Assembly: GCA_021108275.1 (NCBI GenBank)
Contig: JAIORD010000031.1
Span: 1 to 64,000 of the forward strand
Reading direction: 5' to 3'
Origin: Methanococcoides sp.
GTDB lineage: Archaea > Halobacteriota > Methanosarcinia > Methanosarcinales > Methanosarcinaceae
Length of the DNA stretch: 64,000 nt
Each line of letters begins with the position of its first letter. Position 1 is the first letter of the stretch. The position numbers and the translations under genes are program-made. Shown here one piece after another: positions 55,511 through 64,000 of the stretch. The notes below the pieces were generated by a model that saw only the letters and a list, made by a program, of their open reading frames with translations, was not told the origin of the DNA and searched no databases.

Positions 55511-55572
55511 CCATTAATCTAAAAACCCATTAATCTAAAAACCCATTAATCTAAAAACCCATTAATCTAAAG
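55511..55572. repeat. 16-bp iterons (four copies)
   Basis: CCATTAATCTAAAAAC repeats head to tail with a period of 16 bases: three full copies plus a fourth that ends CCATTAATCTAAAG. Tandem iterons of this size often bind a replication initiator and mark plasmid origins. They lie upstream of the RHH gene and the replication genes. Confidence 0.8.
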
Positions 55573-55723
55573 AAAAAAGGGGCGGAGCAATGCGTTTTAG
55601 GCGCAAATGGTATAAGCTTGCAGGGTCTACTACATGTAGGTGTAATAAACACCAGTGACATTGGTAATTCGACTTTCATTTATATGTAGAGAGATAGCCA
55701 GTCACTATCAAAAGGAGGAAAAC

Positions 55724-55855
55724 ATGTCCGGATGGAAAAATATATTGCTAAAACCGGAGACGCATGAACGTCTCAAGAAAGAATCCTTGACCACAGGCAC
55801 AAAAATGTGGGCTTTGGTGGACAAGTACGTACCAGAATTGGAGAAACAGAACTAA
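55724..55855 (+). CDS. Ribbon-helix-helix protein (43 aa)
   Basis: The ATG at 55724 has a near-perfect Shine-Dalgarno (AAGGAGGAAAAC). 43 residues: a beta strand (NILLKP), helix 1 (ETHERLKKESL), a TGT turn and helix 2 (KMWALVDKYVPELEKQ), which is the RHH fold. Such proteins control copy number or partition in plasmids. Its site next to iterons supports this role. TATA-like TTTATATG lies near 55680. Confidence 0.7.
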   Translation: MSGWKNILLKPETHERLKKESLTTGTKMWALVDKYVPELEKQN

Positions 55856-56175
55856 AATCATAATTTGAAAGCCACAGGGATACTGTAATATCCCCCGGCC
55901 CAAACTCAAGACATCTCTGCCTTGTTCCAACAATTTACAGGTGTATTTCACCCGTATAATAAAGGTATGATTGTATCATATATAGTGTTAATCATCTATA
56001 GAGATATTTCTGAGTTCATGGGCCGTATATAGTGGTTTTCAGGAGAAAATCATGTTATTTGATCTAACATATGAGGGGTACCCTCACAAAGATATATCTA
56101 TGTTCTTACATATACGAACAATGTATAAATACCACACGGTAAACTTCCTTCCTTTCTCAATCAGGTGGTGTTACA
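55856..56175. other. Intergenic region of the element
   Basis: 320 bases. It holds a doubtful small ORF (56052-56189), two short direct repeats of TATATAGTG (near 55980 and 56029) and the TATA box GTATAAATACC at 56131-56141 before the next gene. Nothing else is seen. Confidence 0.4.
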
Positions 56176-56189
56176 GTGACAGACGTTGA
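56052..56189 (+). CDS. Doubtful small ORF (45 aa)
   Basis: An ATG with AGGAGA eight bases before it starts MLFDLTYEGYPHKDISMF and continues 45 residues, overlapping the start of the next gene. The ribosome-binding site is good but the frame contains the TATA box of the next gene, so it may be chance. Confidence 0.25.
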   Translation: MLFDLTYEGYPHKDISMFLHIRTMYKYHTVNFLPFSIRWCYSDRR

Positions 56190-56331
56190 AGTTCTTCAGC
56201 AGCATCCACTGGTCAAGGACTTTGCAGCTGCACACAATGATCCTGAGCTCTATCAGATCATTGAAAAAACTAATCCCACACTCAAGATGCTTGTAGATGT
56301 GGCCAGTGAAATTATGGAGGCCGAGCGATGA
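56176..56331 (+). CDS. Small hypothetical protein (51 aa)
   Basis: GTG start at 56176 with AGGTGG seven bases before it. It reads TDVEVLQQHPLVKDFAAAHN and ends VASEIMEAER, an acidic helical protein. Its stop overlaps the next ATG by 4 bases. It is the first gene of a coupled run of small genes leading to the replication genes. Confidence 0.6.
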   Translation: MTDVEVLQQHPLVKDFAAAHNDPELYQIIEKTNPTLKMLVDVASEIMEAER

Positions 56332-56522
56332 ACAAATGTGAGATTGAACAGTTAAGCCATTATTTGAGGGAGTATTTTGAAGCGGGTTTGGAAGATGTGG
56401 TAAGCTGGGAGGGGATGCTTGCATGGTGTATTGAGGAAGGTCTCATATCATCTGTTCCCACAGTGCAGGATTACATCTTTGCGCTTGTTGTACTCATACG
56501 TGCTGAGAATAGCCGGAAGTGA
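56328..56522 (+). CDS. Small hypothetical protein (64 aa)
   Basis: 64 residues, acidic and helical (QLSHYLREYFEAGLEDVVSW, VQDYIFALVVLIRAENSRK). The ATG overlaps the upstream stop by 4 bases and its own stop overlaps the next start (GTGA). Not recognised. Confidence 0.55.
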   Translation: MNKCEIEQLSHYLREYFEAGLEDVVSWEGMLAWCIEEGLISSVPTVQDYIFALVVLIRAENSRK

Positions 56523-57187
56523 AGTTGGTGGACCACAAGAACCCGTTTGATGGGGGAGGCAAGCAGACCACTATAGCGGACGTTACGGACCGGATTGACC
56601 GTGTTATCAAAACATCCTCCTTGAAAAAGGGGGATACTGGCAAGTCCCACATATACATAGATGGCCATGACTTGACCCTAACTTCCGCACAGATCCAAAA
56701 GGGATCGGGGTGGTTTACAACTCTCTATTATGATGCATTTGGAAAGATGCTTTCTATTGATAAGAAAGATTGGCCAGTTTTTGCAGAGTACATTGCTGAT
56801 ATTGCTGAACAGGGAGATCTTGATGAAACAAATGCTGTAATGGCTGCAGACATGCTTCTTGAACAGTTGTGTAAAGGGTCAGATATTACCGAAGACAAGA
56901 GTGTTTTGCTAGATGGTGAAAATTGCTCTTTTTTTGTTAAGCATCGGCCACACGAGGAATTGTTCTATGTTGTTCCGGCAAGTGCTGTAGGCGCCATGTT
57001 AAAGGACGAGATCTGTGTTCAAGCGACGCTTGAGGATGTTAGCCAGGCAATGACCGCCAGAGGTTACAAAAGAGAAAAAACTCAAGGTGTGAAGGTCCAT
57101 GGTCAAAATGTCTGGTGTTGGTGGTTCATTCCTGAGAAAATTCACAACCAGAATCCATCAATTGAGGAGGAAGACTATGAGGACTGA
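56519..57187 (+). CDS. Hypothetical replication-linked protein (222 aa)
   Basis: 222 residues, GTG start coupled to the previous gene by GTGA. A beta-rich middle (HIYIDGHDLTLTSAQI, FFVKHRPHEELFYVV) is followed by a C-terminal wHTH-like segment (EDVSQAMTARGYKREKTQGV with a KVHGQNVWCWWF end). That pattern resembles the winged helix found in plasmid and virus replication proteins. The gene directly precedes the GGTAAGAC repeat cluster, helicase and primase. Replication role is inferred from context. Confidence 0.6.
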   Translation: MKLVDHKNPFDGGGKQTTIADVTDRIDRVIKTSSLKKGDTGKSHIYIDGHDLTLTSAQIQKGSGWFTTLYYDAFGKMLSIDKKDWPVFAEYIADIAEQGDLDETNAVMAADMLLEQLCKGSDITEDKSVLLDGENCSFFVKHRPHEELFYVVPASAVGAMLKDEICVQATLEDVSQAMTARGYKREKTQGVKVHGQNVWCWWFIPEKIHNQNPSIEEEDYED

Positions 57188-57193
57188 CTTTAT

Positions 57194-57314
57194 GGTAAGA
57201 CTATATAGGAATATATTTTTACTTAAAAGGGGGTCTTACCCCTCTTACCTTCTTACCTATATATTACTCGATAGCGTTTTTTCGGTAAGACCCATTGGCA
57301 AGGTGCCTCTTACC
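57194..57314. repeat. Cluster of six GGTAAGAC-type motifs in both orientations
   Basis: GGTAAGAC at 57194-57201 and 57284-57292, and its inverse (GGTCTTACC or CTCTTACC) at 57232-57240, 57242-57249, 57250-57257 and 57307-57314. All lie in the 150 bases before the helicase start. They could be an operator or an initiator-binding site. Confidence 0.7.
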
Positions 57315-57334
57315 TATCCTACCCGGAGGAACAT

Positions 57335-58855
57335 ATGACTAAAACAAGCATATTGGGAGCTCCAGGGTGTGGAAAAACAACCAGGCTGATAAAAGAATTC
57401 GTAAAACGACCAAAAAGTACGTTGTTGACCACATTTAGACGGGATGCCGCGGACGATATTCGCGGAAAGATGGTAACATCCACACAAATAGATTTTAAGA
57501 TATTGGAGTCGAACATCAAGACAATACATGGGGAATGTTACACGCTTTTGGGTGGCCAAGCACATGCAAAAGTAGTAGATTCTGCAGATCTCAAACAATT
57601 CAGTTCTGAGGCCGGATATAAGCTCAAAGCACTAAATTATAACAATCCTGGGAGTGACCTGATTGATTGTCATACATGGTTAGCGAATACAGACACCCCT
57701 CTAAAGATGGTGCGGAAGTATCCAAATTTCAGGAAACTGAAAATTAGTCCGAGTAATGCCATCAATCATCTCAAACATTATGACGAATGGAAAAAAGAAA
57801 ACGGATTAATTGACTTTTCCGACATGTTAAAGGAGGTCCTGGAGCAACAGTTAGTTCCGGAACAAAATATTCTGATGGTGGATGAGTTCCAGGACCTAAC
57901 TTACCTGCAGAACAAAATCTTCAACATGTGGGCCGAGGAAATGGATCATGTAACAATTGCGGGTGATCCATTGCAGAGCATATACGGATTTTGGGGAGGA
58001 TCTCCGGAGTATTTTGACCAATTTCAAGGTGAACTTGAGGTTTTGCCAGAGTCTCATAGGCTTACTCCTGAGATCTGGAACTATGCAGTAGAGTTGGCAC
58101 ATTCTCATGGAATGCAAACGCCTGATATTGAAACATCTCATCGACACGGAATAATCAAACAGCTTCGTGAACGCGATTATTTCGCACATGTCGAGTTGTG
58201 GGAAGGGGTACCAAGCAATACAGCATTTCACTTGGTGAGGTCAAACTATCAGGCCTATGCTATAGCTCTCAGGATGGCCGAGAATGGGATTTTGTGGAAT
58301 GGCCTTTATGAGTGGTCCAAGACAGAGTTATCTGCCTTAAATGCCATTCTATTAGCTAGAAATGCGCAACGTTTAGAAAAGGAACATATCGAGGCTTTAG
58401 TTGATAATTATCCTGCAAAATACTTCAATTTTGAAGGAACTAAACAAGCACTGAAAGCAACCATAGACAAAACACGCACGTCTGACTATCAGCATAAATT
58501 TATGACACCCCAATTGTATCAGATCCTGAAGTCACCAGATCCGGCTGCATATATGTACAATCCTGGGAAGCTGAAAGCGGCAAAGATCAACAATACATTA
58601 GTTCGATACAGCCGACCATTAAGCAGAGATGACATCTACACCACTTTGACAACAATACATGGGAGCAAGGGATTAGAAGCAGAGAAGGTATTTTTGCATA
58701 CGGGAATCACGCAGACCATCCAGAAATCTAAGAGGATCGATCCTGCAGCTGAAGCGAGGGTCTTTTATGTGGGAATTTCCAGGGCAAGAAATGAACTATA
58801 TGTTGTGAAAGACAAAGGTCCAAACAATTATAGACTGCCGGCGGTGGTTGCATGA
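57335..58855 (+). CDS. UvrD/Rep-type SF1 helicase
   Basis: 506 residues. Walker A GAPGCGKTTRL near residue 8, motif II LMVDEFQDLTYLQ, motif III GDPLQSIYGFWGG, motif V ITTIHGSKGLEAE-type (TTIHGSKGLEAEKVF) and motif VI RVFYVGISRARNELYVV are all clear. The protein is shorter than UvrD (~720) and lacks large insertions. It likely unwinds DNA during replication of the element. AGGA precedes the ATG. Its stop overlaps the primase start (ATGA). Confidence 0.9.
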   Translation: MTKTSILGAPGCGKTTRLIKEFVKRPKSTLLTTFRRDAADDIRGKMVTSTQIDFKILESNIKTIHGECYTLLGGQAHAKVVDSADLKQFSSEAGYKLKALNYNNPGSDLIDCHTWLANTDTPLKMVRKYPNFRKLKISPSNAINHLKHYDEWKKENGLIDFSDMLKEVLEQQLVPEQNILMVDEFQDLTYLQNKIFNMWAEEMDHVTIAGDPLQSIYGFWGGSPEYFDQFQGELEVLPESHRLTPEIWNYAVELAHSHGMQTPDIETSHRHGIIKQLRERDYFAHVELWEGVPSNTAFHLVRSNYQAYAIALRMAENGILWNGLYEWSKTELSALNAILLARNAQRLEKEHIEALVDNYPAKYFNFEGTKQALKATIDKTRTSDYQHKFMTPQLYQILKSPDPAAYMYNPGKLKAAKINNTLVRYSRPLSRDDIYTTLTTIHGSKGLEAEKVFLHTGITQTIQKSKRIDPAAEARVFYVGISRARNELYVVKDKGPNNYRLPAVVA

Positions 58856-60285
58856 CCGTACTCACGATCAAAGAGATTGTCAAAAAACAACATAACTGGC
58901 TAAAGATGCTACAGGGAGAGTATAGAAACACTCCTATCCTTATCAAAGCAAAAGAAGGAGCTGTGGAGGACGGTGATGATCCAGACCTGTATCGTTGGCT
59001 TCCATTTTATGACATCTGGCACAAGATCCGGAATCCAATTTACACCCGCGGGATATTGCCCAACGAGATCTTTATCGATCCAGACATTGAGAACTGGCAA
59101 ACCATGAGGTCCGGGATTGTCAAGCTTCTCGAATACTGTGATGAAGCTAAGATTCCTATCACAGAATGTGCATATAGTGGAGGAAAGGGGATACACGTAA
59201 GCATATTCATAGCACCTTTCAGTCTACATCCTGAGCTTGAGCAAAAGATAAGGGTTACCGGAATCGATTATATGCAAATAATCCGGGAGACGCTCTTTAA
59301 GGATATCTTCAAAGATGCAGGCATTTCTCCGGAAAGCATAGGGGTAGACCTTAAGAAGATTCATTTCTCAAAAGACCGAATGGGTTCGATGGTACGTTGT
59401 TTTGGAGCTCTCCGGAAGGATGGTCGTTACAAGACACAGATTGATTCTGACAAGATTCCGGAATATCCACCACTGGCCAAAGACCTAGTCTTGAGAATTC
59501 CTGACGAAATCCCAATGTGGAAAATAGAAGACACAGAGTTCCACCGTCATGTGTTGAAGGTCCTTAATCAGGAATGCTTGAAAGCAGAACAGAGAGTAGA
59601 GCGACCAAGCACAAGAATGGATGCAGATTTAGGCGAATATCCCTGTGTTCAAAGAATTCTTAACCTGGCCTCCCAAATCCCGGCGGGCCAGCGATACTAT
59701 GCCGCTCAAGCAATTGTATTAAGGGGGAGTGATTCAGGTGTTTCACAGGCAGAATCCAAGAAGTACGTTACTGAATTCATTAATCGGTGTAGCGGTCTAA
59801 CAGCAAACGAGAAGCAAGTTAGAATAGAGCAGTCTGTCGGGATGTGGGGTGCTTATCACTTCTCTTGTAGTACCCTCAAATCCGTGTTTGGTGATGGCGT
59901 ATGTGTTCCCCGGGAATGCCCACTAATTCAAAAATTGAATGAGAATAAGACGTTACCAGAAGAGGATATATCAAAGACTCCTGTTACTGCTGACAAATGG
60001 CCTCAATGTATCCATCGTATCCTCAATGAAGAAAATCCTACCGATCCTATGCTACAGACCTTGGGGGCGTTCCTTGGACAGATGGGAATTCTTCAAGATG
60101 AAGCAGAAATGCTCTACGGTATGACAGGTGGAGATATCACTATTTTCCAGGGATCATATCGGAAATTAAGAACTGCGAGTTGTGAGAAGGTGCGACAAAT
60201 GGGAGTTTGCCAAAAGGATCCGTGGTGTGTGAATGTGCCCAGTCCTCGATATCGAGCAGACAGGCAGGCAAACGCAGAGAGATAG
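58852..60285 (+). CDS. PriS-like primase with two C-terminal PriL-like Fe-S modules
   Basis: 477 residues. The N-terminal half is an archaeo-eukaryotic primase: IFIDPDIENW (metal-binding D-x-D), SGGKGIHVSIFI (S-G-G-K-G-x-H) and a later GVDLKKIHFSKDRMGSMVRCF. The C-terminal half shows two repeats of a four-Cys pattern. The first is YPCVQRIL, HFSCSTLK, GVCVPRECPL; the second is PQCIHRIL, TASCEKVRQMGVC, DPWCVNVPSPRYR. Both resemble the Fe-S domain of PriL. The gene stops at a TAG (60283-60285). The frame stays open for 21 more codons to a TGA at 60349-60351 that overlaps the next ATG, so UAG may be read as pyrrolysine. Confidence 0.8.
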   Translation: MTVLTIKEIVKKQHNWLKMLQGEYRNTPILIKAKEGAVEDGDDPDLYRWLPFYDIWHKIRNPIYTRGILPNEIFIDPDIENWQTMRSGIVKLLEYCDEAKIPITECAYSGGKGIHVSIFIAPFSLHPELEQKIRVTGIDYMQIIRETLFKDIFKDAGISPESIGVDLKKIHFSKDRMGSMVRCFGALRKDGRYKTQIDSDKIPEYPPLAKDLVLRIPDEIPMWKIEDTEFHRHVLKVLNQECLKAEQRVERPSTRMDADLGEYPCVQRILNLASQIPAGQRYYAAQAIVLRGSDSGVSQAESKKYVTEFINRCSGLTANEKQVRIEQSVGMWGAYHFSCSTLKSVFGDGVCVPRECPLIQKLNENKTLPEEDISKTPVTADKWPQCIHRILNEENPTDPMLQTLGAFLGQMGILQDEAEMLYGMTGGDITIFQGSYRKLRTASCEKVRQMGVCQKDPWCVNVPSPRYRADRQANAER

Positions 60286-60347
60286 AAATCAAGGCTGACA
60301 GATAACCGCCACCAACCTCGGAAAACCACCTGCATGGGAGGTCTAAA

Positions 60348-60401
60348 ATGACAAAAGAAACCAACATTGCTCACGGCTGTTTAAAAAAAGTCAAACCTTG
60401 A
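60348..60401 (+). pseudogene. Truncated last gene of the element (17 codons)
   Basis: The ATG at 60348 has GGGAGGT six bases before it, one of the best ribosome-binding sites in the window. Only 17 codons (MTKETNIAHGCLKKVKP) follow before a TGA. The gene is probably cut at the end of the element or by a rearrangement. Its ATG overlaps the TGA that ends the primase frame if the primase TAG is read through. Confidence 0.5.
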
Positions 60402-60645
60402 TGGTATATCATTTAGCTGGTAAGCGCAAAGAGATTGATTTTTAGAACCATAATATGTGACAAAGCGACAGGGTAAGCGATATATAATGAGACAAATGAG
60501 GAAATTAAATAAGTATGTGGTATTTCTGAGAAAAGTTAGTATGAATAAAAAGACATCTGCAGAAAGTAGGAATAAATGGACATAGCTTGGTATTTACTTT
60601 CACCTACACCCATCTTCAACTCTATGTTACTATCCTTAATCCTCC
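60402..60645. other. Intergenic region, right flank of the element
   Basis: 244 bases. GGTAAGCG occurs twice (near 60420 and 60470). No gene or hairpin identified. The right end of the integrated element should lie here. Confidence 0.4.
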
Positions 60646-63600
60646 TTATTGCGTCCAAGAATTTGAAAGCGTTTCAGCTTGTTTTAACACTAATTCGATA
60701 GCTTCCGGAGCCATATCCGGTGGATATTTGTAACGTTGTAATGTACGGCGAACAAGAATGCGTAATTTGGCCCTTACACTGTCACGTACCTGCCAATCCA
60801 CTGTAGTAGATTTGCGTAGCTTTTCAGTGATCTCTACAGCGATCTTTTTGAGGGTTTCATCCCCTAACTCACGGACAGCACTTTCATTGTCTGCCAATGC
60901 ATCATAAAATGCTATTTCATCAGGGTTCAGACCAAGAGCTTCATCGTGTTCCAGCCCTTTCCGATAGTCTTTTGCGATCTGGATAAGCTCTTCAATGACC
61001 TGAGCGGTCTCAATGGCACGATTGTTGTATTTGCGTAGGGTTTCCTGCAAACGTTCACTGTATTTTTTTTCCTGAACAACATTGTTGGACGATCTTGACC
61101 TTATCTGATCTTTTAGCAGCTTTTCTAATAATTCGACTGCTAAGTTACGATATTTCATGTGCCTTATATCTTCCAGAAATTCATCCGATAATAGGCTAAT
61201 TTCTGGTTTTTCTAAACCTGCAAGTTCGAATATATCAATGACACCGTCTGCAATTATAGAATTGTCAAGTATCTGTTTAAGGATAGAGTTCTTCTCTTCC
61301 TGTGTCCGTTTTTTATCAACGGATGTGAATTTACCAATGGCTGCCTTGATGGCTGCAAAAAAGGCGATCTCGGCATGGAGGGGTTCAACTTCATCTAAAG
61401 TACTACACAATGAATATGCTTTGGTGATGGCGAGTACTGTGTCCAGATAACGTTTTTTACCGTCATCAAGTCCTAAGATATGGTTCGCTGCGGGTACAAG
61501 CAGTTTGTAGGCATTGATCTCAAAGCCGCTGTAATCGAAGCCATGGAAAAGCCCACGAACAATATCCATTTTTTCCAGTACTATGGAATAGGCTTCTTCA
61601 GCATTTCTTGTGGGTTCACCTCTGCCTTTGGCTTCGGTGTAGTTATTGAGTGCTTGTTTTAGTTCGTTTGCGATCCCGATGTAATCTACTACCAGCCCCC
61701 CGGGCTTGTTACCAAATACCCGATTAACTCTTGCAGTGGCTTGTATCAGATTATGATCTCTCATGGGTTTGTCGATGTACATGGTATGACAGCAGGGTAC
61801 ATCAAAACCTGTGAGCCACATGTCACGTACTATGACCAATTTTAGCGGGTCTTCACTGTCTTTGAAACGGTATTCAATATCTTTTTTGACCTGTTTGCTG
61901 TAAATGTGTGGCTGGAGTTCTTTTTTATCGGATGCTAAGCCGGTCATTACGACCTTTATCACACCTTTTTTCGGATCGGTATTGTGCCACTGCGGACGTA
62001 ATGCCACTATTTCATCATAGAGGTCCACACAGATCCTACGGCTCATGCCTACGATCATTGCTTTGCCTTCCATTGCCTCATTACGCTTTTCAAAATGTTG
62101 GACAAGATCGGCGGCGATCTGTTGAATACGTGGTTTAGAACCTACGAGTTTTTCCAGACGACTCCATTCGCTTTTGGTCTTTTCACGATTGGAGATATCT
62201 TCTTCGTCTTCGACTATTTCCTCGACCTTTGAAGATAGTTCTTCAATTTGTGCATTGTTCAGGTCAAGCTTGGCTAAGCGGGATTCATAATAAATGGGTA
62301 CTGTTGCGCCATCATCCACGGCATCCTGAATATCATAAATCGAGACTTCCCTGCCAAATACATCATAGGTGTCTTTGTCCTGCGATGATATGGGTGTGCC
62401 TGTAAATCCGATGAATGAAGCATTTGGTAAAGCATCACGCAGATATCTGGAATATCCGAATACCGTTTTGCTGCCTATTACTTTGCCGTCATAATCTTTT
62501 ATGTCAACCAGGCGACCTTTGCTACCATATTGGCTGCGGTGGGCCTCATCTGAGATTACCACGATGTTGTGACGGGAGTTCAGGATCGGATGTGTGGTTT
62601 CATCCCCAATGGGTGAGAATTTCTGTATGGTGGTAAAGATTATCCCGCCGGATTCCCTTTCAGAAAGCATCAGGCGTAGTTCTTCCCGATCTTGAGCTTG
62701 CACCGGCGTTTGTTTGAACAGTTCTTGCAGATTGGAGAAGGTCTTGAACAGTTGCCCGTCCAGATCGGTACGGTCGGTCACTACCAGTATGGTAGGATTG
62801 TTCATTTCCGGCTGCTGCAAGAGTTTACCTGCATAACAGCACATTAGGATGCTCTTACCGGACCCCTGAGTATGCCAGACAACCCCGGCCTTTTTGCTGC
62901 CGGGTACTACTTCTTTCCCATAGGTTGCACGATCATCATAAGTAATATGCTCATCCGGCAGCCGTGAGGCTATCAGTGTCGCATTCACCGCTGCACGTAC
63001 AGCATGGAATTGATGATAGCCGGCGATTTTCTTAACAATGCTTCCGCCATCGTTCTCAAAGAGTATGAAATAGCGAAGGTAATCAAGCAGCAATTCCCTA
63101 TCAAAGAATCCCCGCACAACTGCCTCCAGTTGCCATTCCAATAACGGTTTATCATTCTCACCCGAAATTGTACGCCAGGGTGCAAACCTTTCCTTATTAG
63201 CTGTTAGTGACCCAATGCGTGCATTGAACCCATCACTTATTATCAGGGCTTCATTGAACACAAAAAGATCACTGATCTCATCTTTGTAGGTCTGCAACTG
63301 AGTGTAAGCATCCCAAATATCAACATCCTCATCATTCGGAGTCTTAAGCTCCAACACAGCAATAGGCAACCCATTGATAAAACAAACAACATCCGGCCTT
63401 CGAGGCTGCTTTACCCCCTGAATCGTAAATTGATTGACCGCCAGAAACCGATTGTTCTCCCCTTTCTCAAAATCGATCAAGAACGCCCGATCCGAAACCA
63501 CTTCTCCCTCGTTCTCGCCACCTTCTCCAATTTTCCGATACTCAACCGGCACCCCTTCCAACAAAAACCGATGAAAGCCCCAATTATTAGTGGTCAGGTC

Positions 63601-63831
63601 TAACCTTTCAGGTTTTAAAACAACTGCCAAAGCCTGCTCAATAGCACTTTCCGGCAAGTCCCCATTGATACGCACCAATGCTTCCCGTAAATACCGCTTT
63701 AGAACTACCTCATGGTAATCACTGCGCTCAGGATTAGCTGAATCTGGAGCAATGTCAGGCCCATAGAGAACATCCCAGTCCTTTTCCCTAAACCAGTCAA
63801 GGCAGAGTTGTTCGAGTTCGTCTTCGTTCAT
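60646..63831 (-). CDS. hsdR: Type I restriction enzyme R subunit
   Basis: About 1061 residues from the ATG at 63829-63831, which is placed nine bases after AAAAGGA; an ATG at 63838-63840 sits directly on that site and is less likely. The nuclease motif is [14 protein letters not shown] with a following QLQTYK, the Walker A motif [12 protein letters not shown] near 327, and the DEAH box [11 protein letters not shown] near 430, followed by the second RecA domain. Restriction subunit of a type I system. The end of hsdS lies upstream on the same strand. Confidence 0.95.
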   Translation of the reverse strand: MNEDELEQLCLDWFREKDWDVLYGPDIAPDSANPERSDYHEVVLKRYLREALVRINGDLPESAIEQALAVVLKPERLDLTTNNWGFHRFLLEGVPVEYRKIGEGGENEGEVVSDRAFLIDFEKGENNRFLAVNQFTIQGVKQPRRPDVVCFINGLPIAVLELKTPNDEDVDIWDAYTQLQTYKDEISDLFVFNEALIISDGFNARIGSLTANKERFAPWRTISGENDKPLLEWQLEAVVRGFFDRELLLDYLRYFILFENDGGSIVKKIAGYHQFHAVRAAVNATLIASRLPDEHITYDDRATYGKEVVPGSKKAGVVWHTQGSGKSILMCCYAGKLLQQPEMNNPTILVVTDRTDLDGQLFKTFSNLQELFKQTPVQAQDREELRLMLSERESGGIIFTTIQKFSPIGDETTHPILNSRHNIVVISDEAHRSQYGSKGRLVDIKDYDGKVIGSKTVFGYSRYLRDALPNASFIGFTGTPISSQDKDTYDVFGREVSIYDIQDAVDDGATVPIYYESRLAKLDLNNAQIEELSSKVEEIVEDEEDISNREKTKSEWSRLEKLVGSKPRIQQIAADLVQHFEKRNEAMEGKAMIVGMSRRICVDLYDEIVALRPQWHNTDPKKGVIKVVMTGLASDKKELQPHIYSKQVKKDIEYRFKDSEDPLKLVIVRDMWLTGFDVPCCHTMYIDKPMRDHNLIQATARVNRVFGNKPGGLVVDYIGIANELKQALNNYTEAKGRGEPTRNAEEAYSIVLEKMDIVRGLFHGFDYSGFEINAYKLLVPAANHILGLDDGKKRYLDTVLAITKAYSLCSTLDEVEPLHAEIAFFAAIKAAIGKFTSVDKKRTQEEKNSILKQILDNSIIADGVIDIFELAGLEKPEISLLSDEFLEDIRHMKYRNLAVELLEKLLKDQIRSRSSNNVVQEKKYSERLQETLRKYNNRAIETAQVIEELIQIAKDYRKGLEHDEALGLNPDEIAFYDALADNESAVRELGDETLKKIAVEITEKLRKSTTVDWQVRDSVRAKLRILVRRTLQRYKYPPDMAPEAIELVLKQAETLSNSWTQ

Positions 63832-63901
63832 CGGTAGCATTCCTTTTTAGTTCTAGAGGTTCACTTTCAGCACTTTCAACGTTTTTTAATTTTAATGGGA
63901 A

Positions 63902-64000
63902 TTATGCATCAACTTCGTCAAGTTTAATGTTCTCAACTGATAGCTCCCCGGATAGGAGTTTGGGGAGGAGAAAATCTCGTAATTCTTTTAATATTTTTGA
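63902..64000 (-). CDS. hsdS: Type I restriction specificity subunit, C-terminal end (partial)
   Basis: The last 32 codons of a protein that runs out of the window. It reads ILKELRDFLLPKLLSGELSV and ends LDEVDA. The LRDxLLPKLLSGEL motif closes HsdS proteins after their second central helix. It is followed by hsdR. The modification subunit hsdM must be farther upstream, outside the window. Confidence 0.85.
   Translation of the reverse strand, partial: SKILKELRDFLLPKLLSGELSVENIKLDEVDA

Larger units (their letters stand above)
52560..60401 (+). mobile_element. Integrated plasmid- or virus-like element
   Basis: A block of plus-strand genes begins with a tyrosine integrase and ends with replication genes. 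In between are several short genes coupled by ATGA/GTGA overlaps, 16-bp iterons, an RHH protein, an SF1 helicase and a primase. No structural virus proteins were recognised. The last gene appears cut at 60401 after 17 codons. The limits are estimated from gene content, since no flanking repeat was found. A second, reversed integrase remnant (54735-55011) shows at least one nested or earlier element. Confidence 0.6.

Noticed and set aside
55511-55572. Short CRISPR array
   Set aside because: The repeats are contiguous with no spacers between them and only 16 bases long, so they are iterons. No cas genes lie nearby.
52178-60645. Attachment-site direct repeat flanking the integrated element
   Set aside because: I compared the flanks by eye and found no shared core longer than about 8 bases.

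Overview
The window comes from the chromosome of a methylotrophic methanogenic archaeon of the Methanosarcinaceae, probably Methanococcoides or a close relative. The evidence is a complete mtrEDCBAFGH operon, hdrCB, archaeal TBP, archaeal SRP RNA, Mre11/Rad50, a cupin-type glucose-6-phosphate isomerase, an NrpR-family regulator and PGF-CTERM surface proteins. The genus is inferred from gene content; no search was run. Stop codons fit a pyrrolysine-using organism. Every gene stop I checked is TAA or TGA, with two exceptions: a TAG inside rad50 and the TAG at the end of a primase in an integrated element.

Region by region. 1-7.5 kb: a giant surface protein with von Willebrand A and repeat domains, a small orphan gene and a decayed TnpB. 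7.5-21.3 kb: thiC, an AglJ-like glycosyltransferase, tbp, then a chromosome-maintenance block on the minus strand (scpB, scpA, smc, an smc-linked coiled-coil gene, rad50, mre11). 21.3-33.1 kb: glucose-6-phosphate isomerase with a tandem-duplicated 5' end, an NrpRII-like regulator, a RecJ-like DHH protein, a PD-(D/E)XK nuclease, RNase P component 4, tRNA-Ser(GCT), SRP RNA, a KaiC-like ATPase, exonuclease VII and hdrC/hdrB. 33.1-38.5 kb: the mtr operon, preceded on its 3' side by a decayed partial copy of itself. 38.5-44.1 kb: a frameshifted U32-family gene, a TIM-barrel protein, UspA and an ABC transporter with a DUF2318 lipoprotein.

From 44 kb on the window is accessory. A lone TnpB element sits inside a small membrane-protein gene, and the empty site can be rebuilt in frame. 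Then come a HIT protein, a Sau3AI-type restriction system (Vsr, C5 methyltransferase, MutH/Sau3AI-like nuclease) and a DUF2341 secreted protein. At about 52.5-60.4 kb lies an integrated plasmid- or virus-like element: tyrosine integrase, small genes coupled by ATGA/GTGA overlaps, 16-bp iterons, a ribbon-helix-helix protein, an SF1 helicase and a PriS-like primase carrying two four-cysteine modules that resemble the PriL Fe-S domain. The window ends in a type I restriction locus (hsdR and the 3' end of hsdS).

The strongest leads are rad50 split by an in-frame UAG, the TnpB insertion with its predictable target motif and guide, the tandem-module primase with its TAG end, the mtr relic that still encodes a 30-residue membrane peptide, and the apparently nested von Willebrand domains of the giant surface protein.
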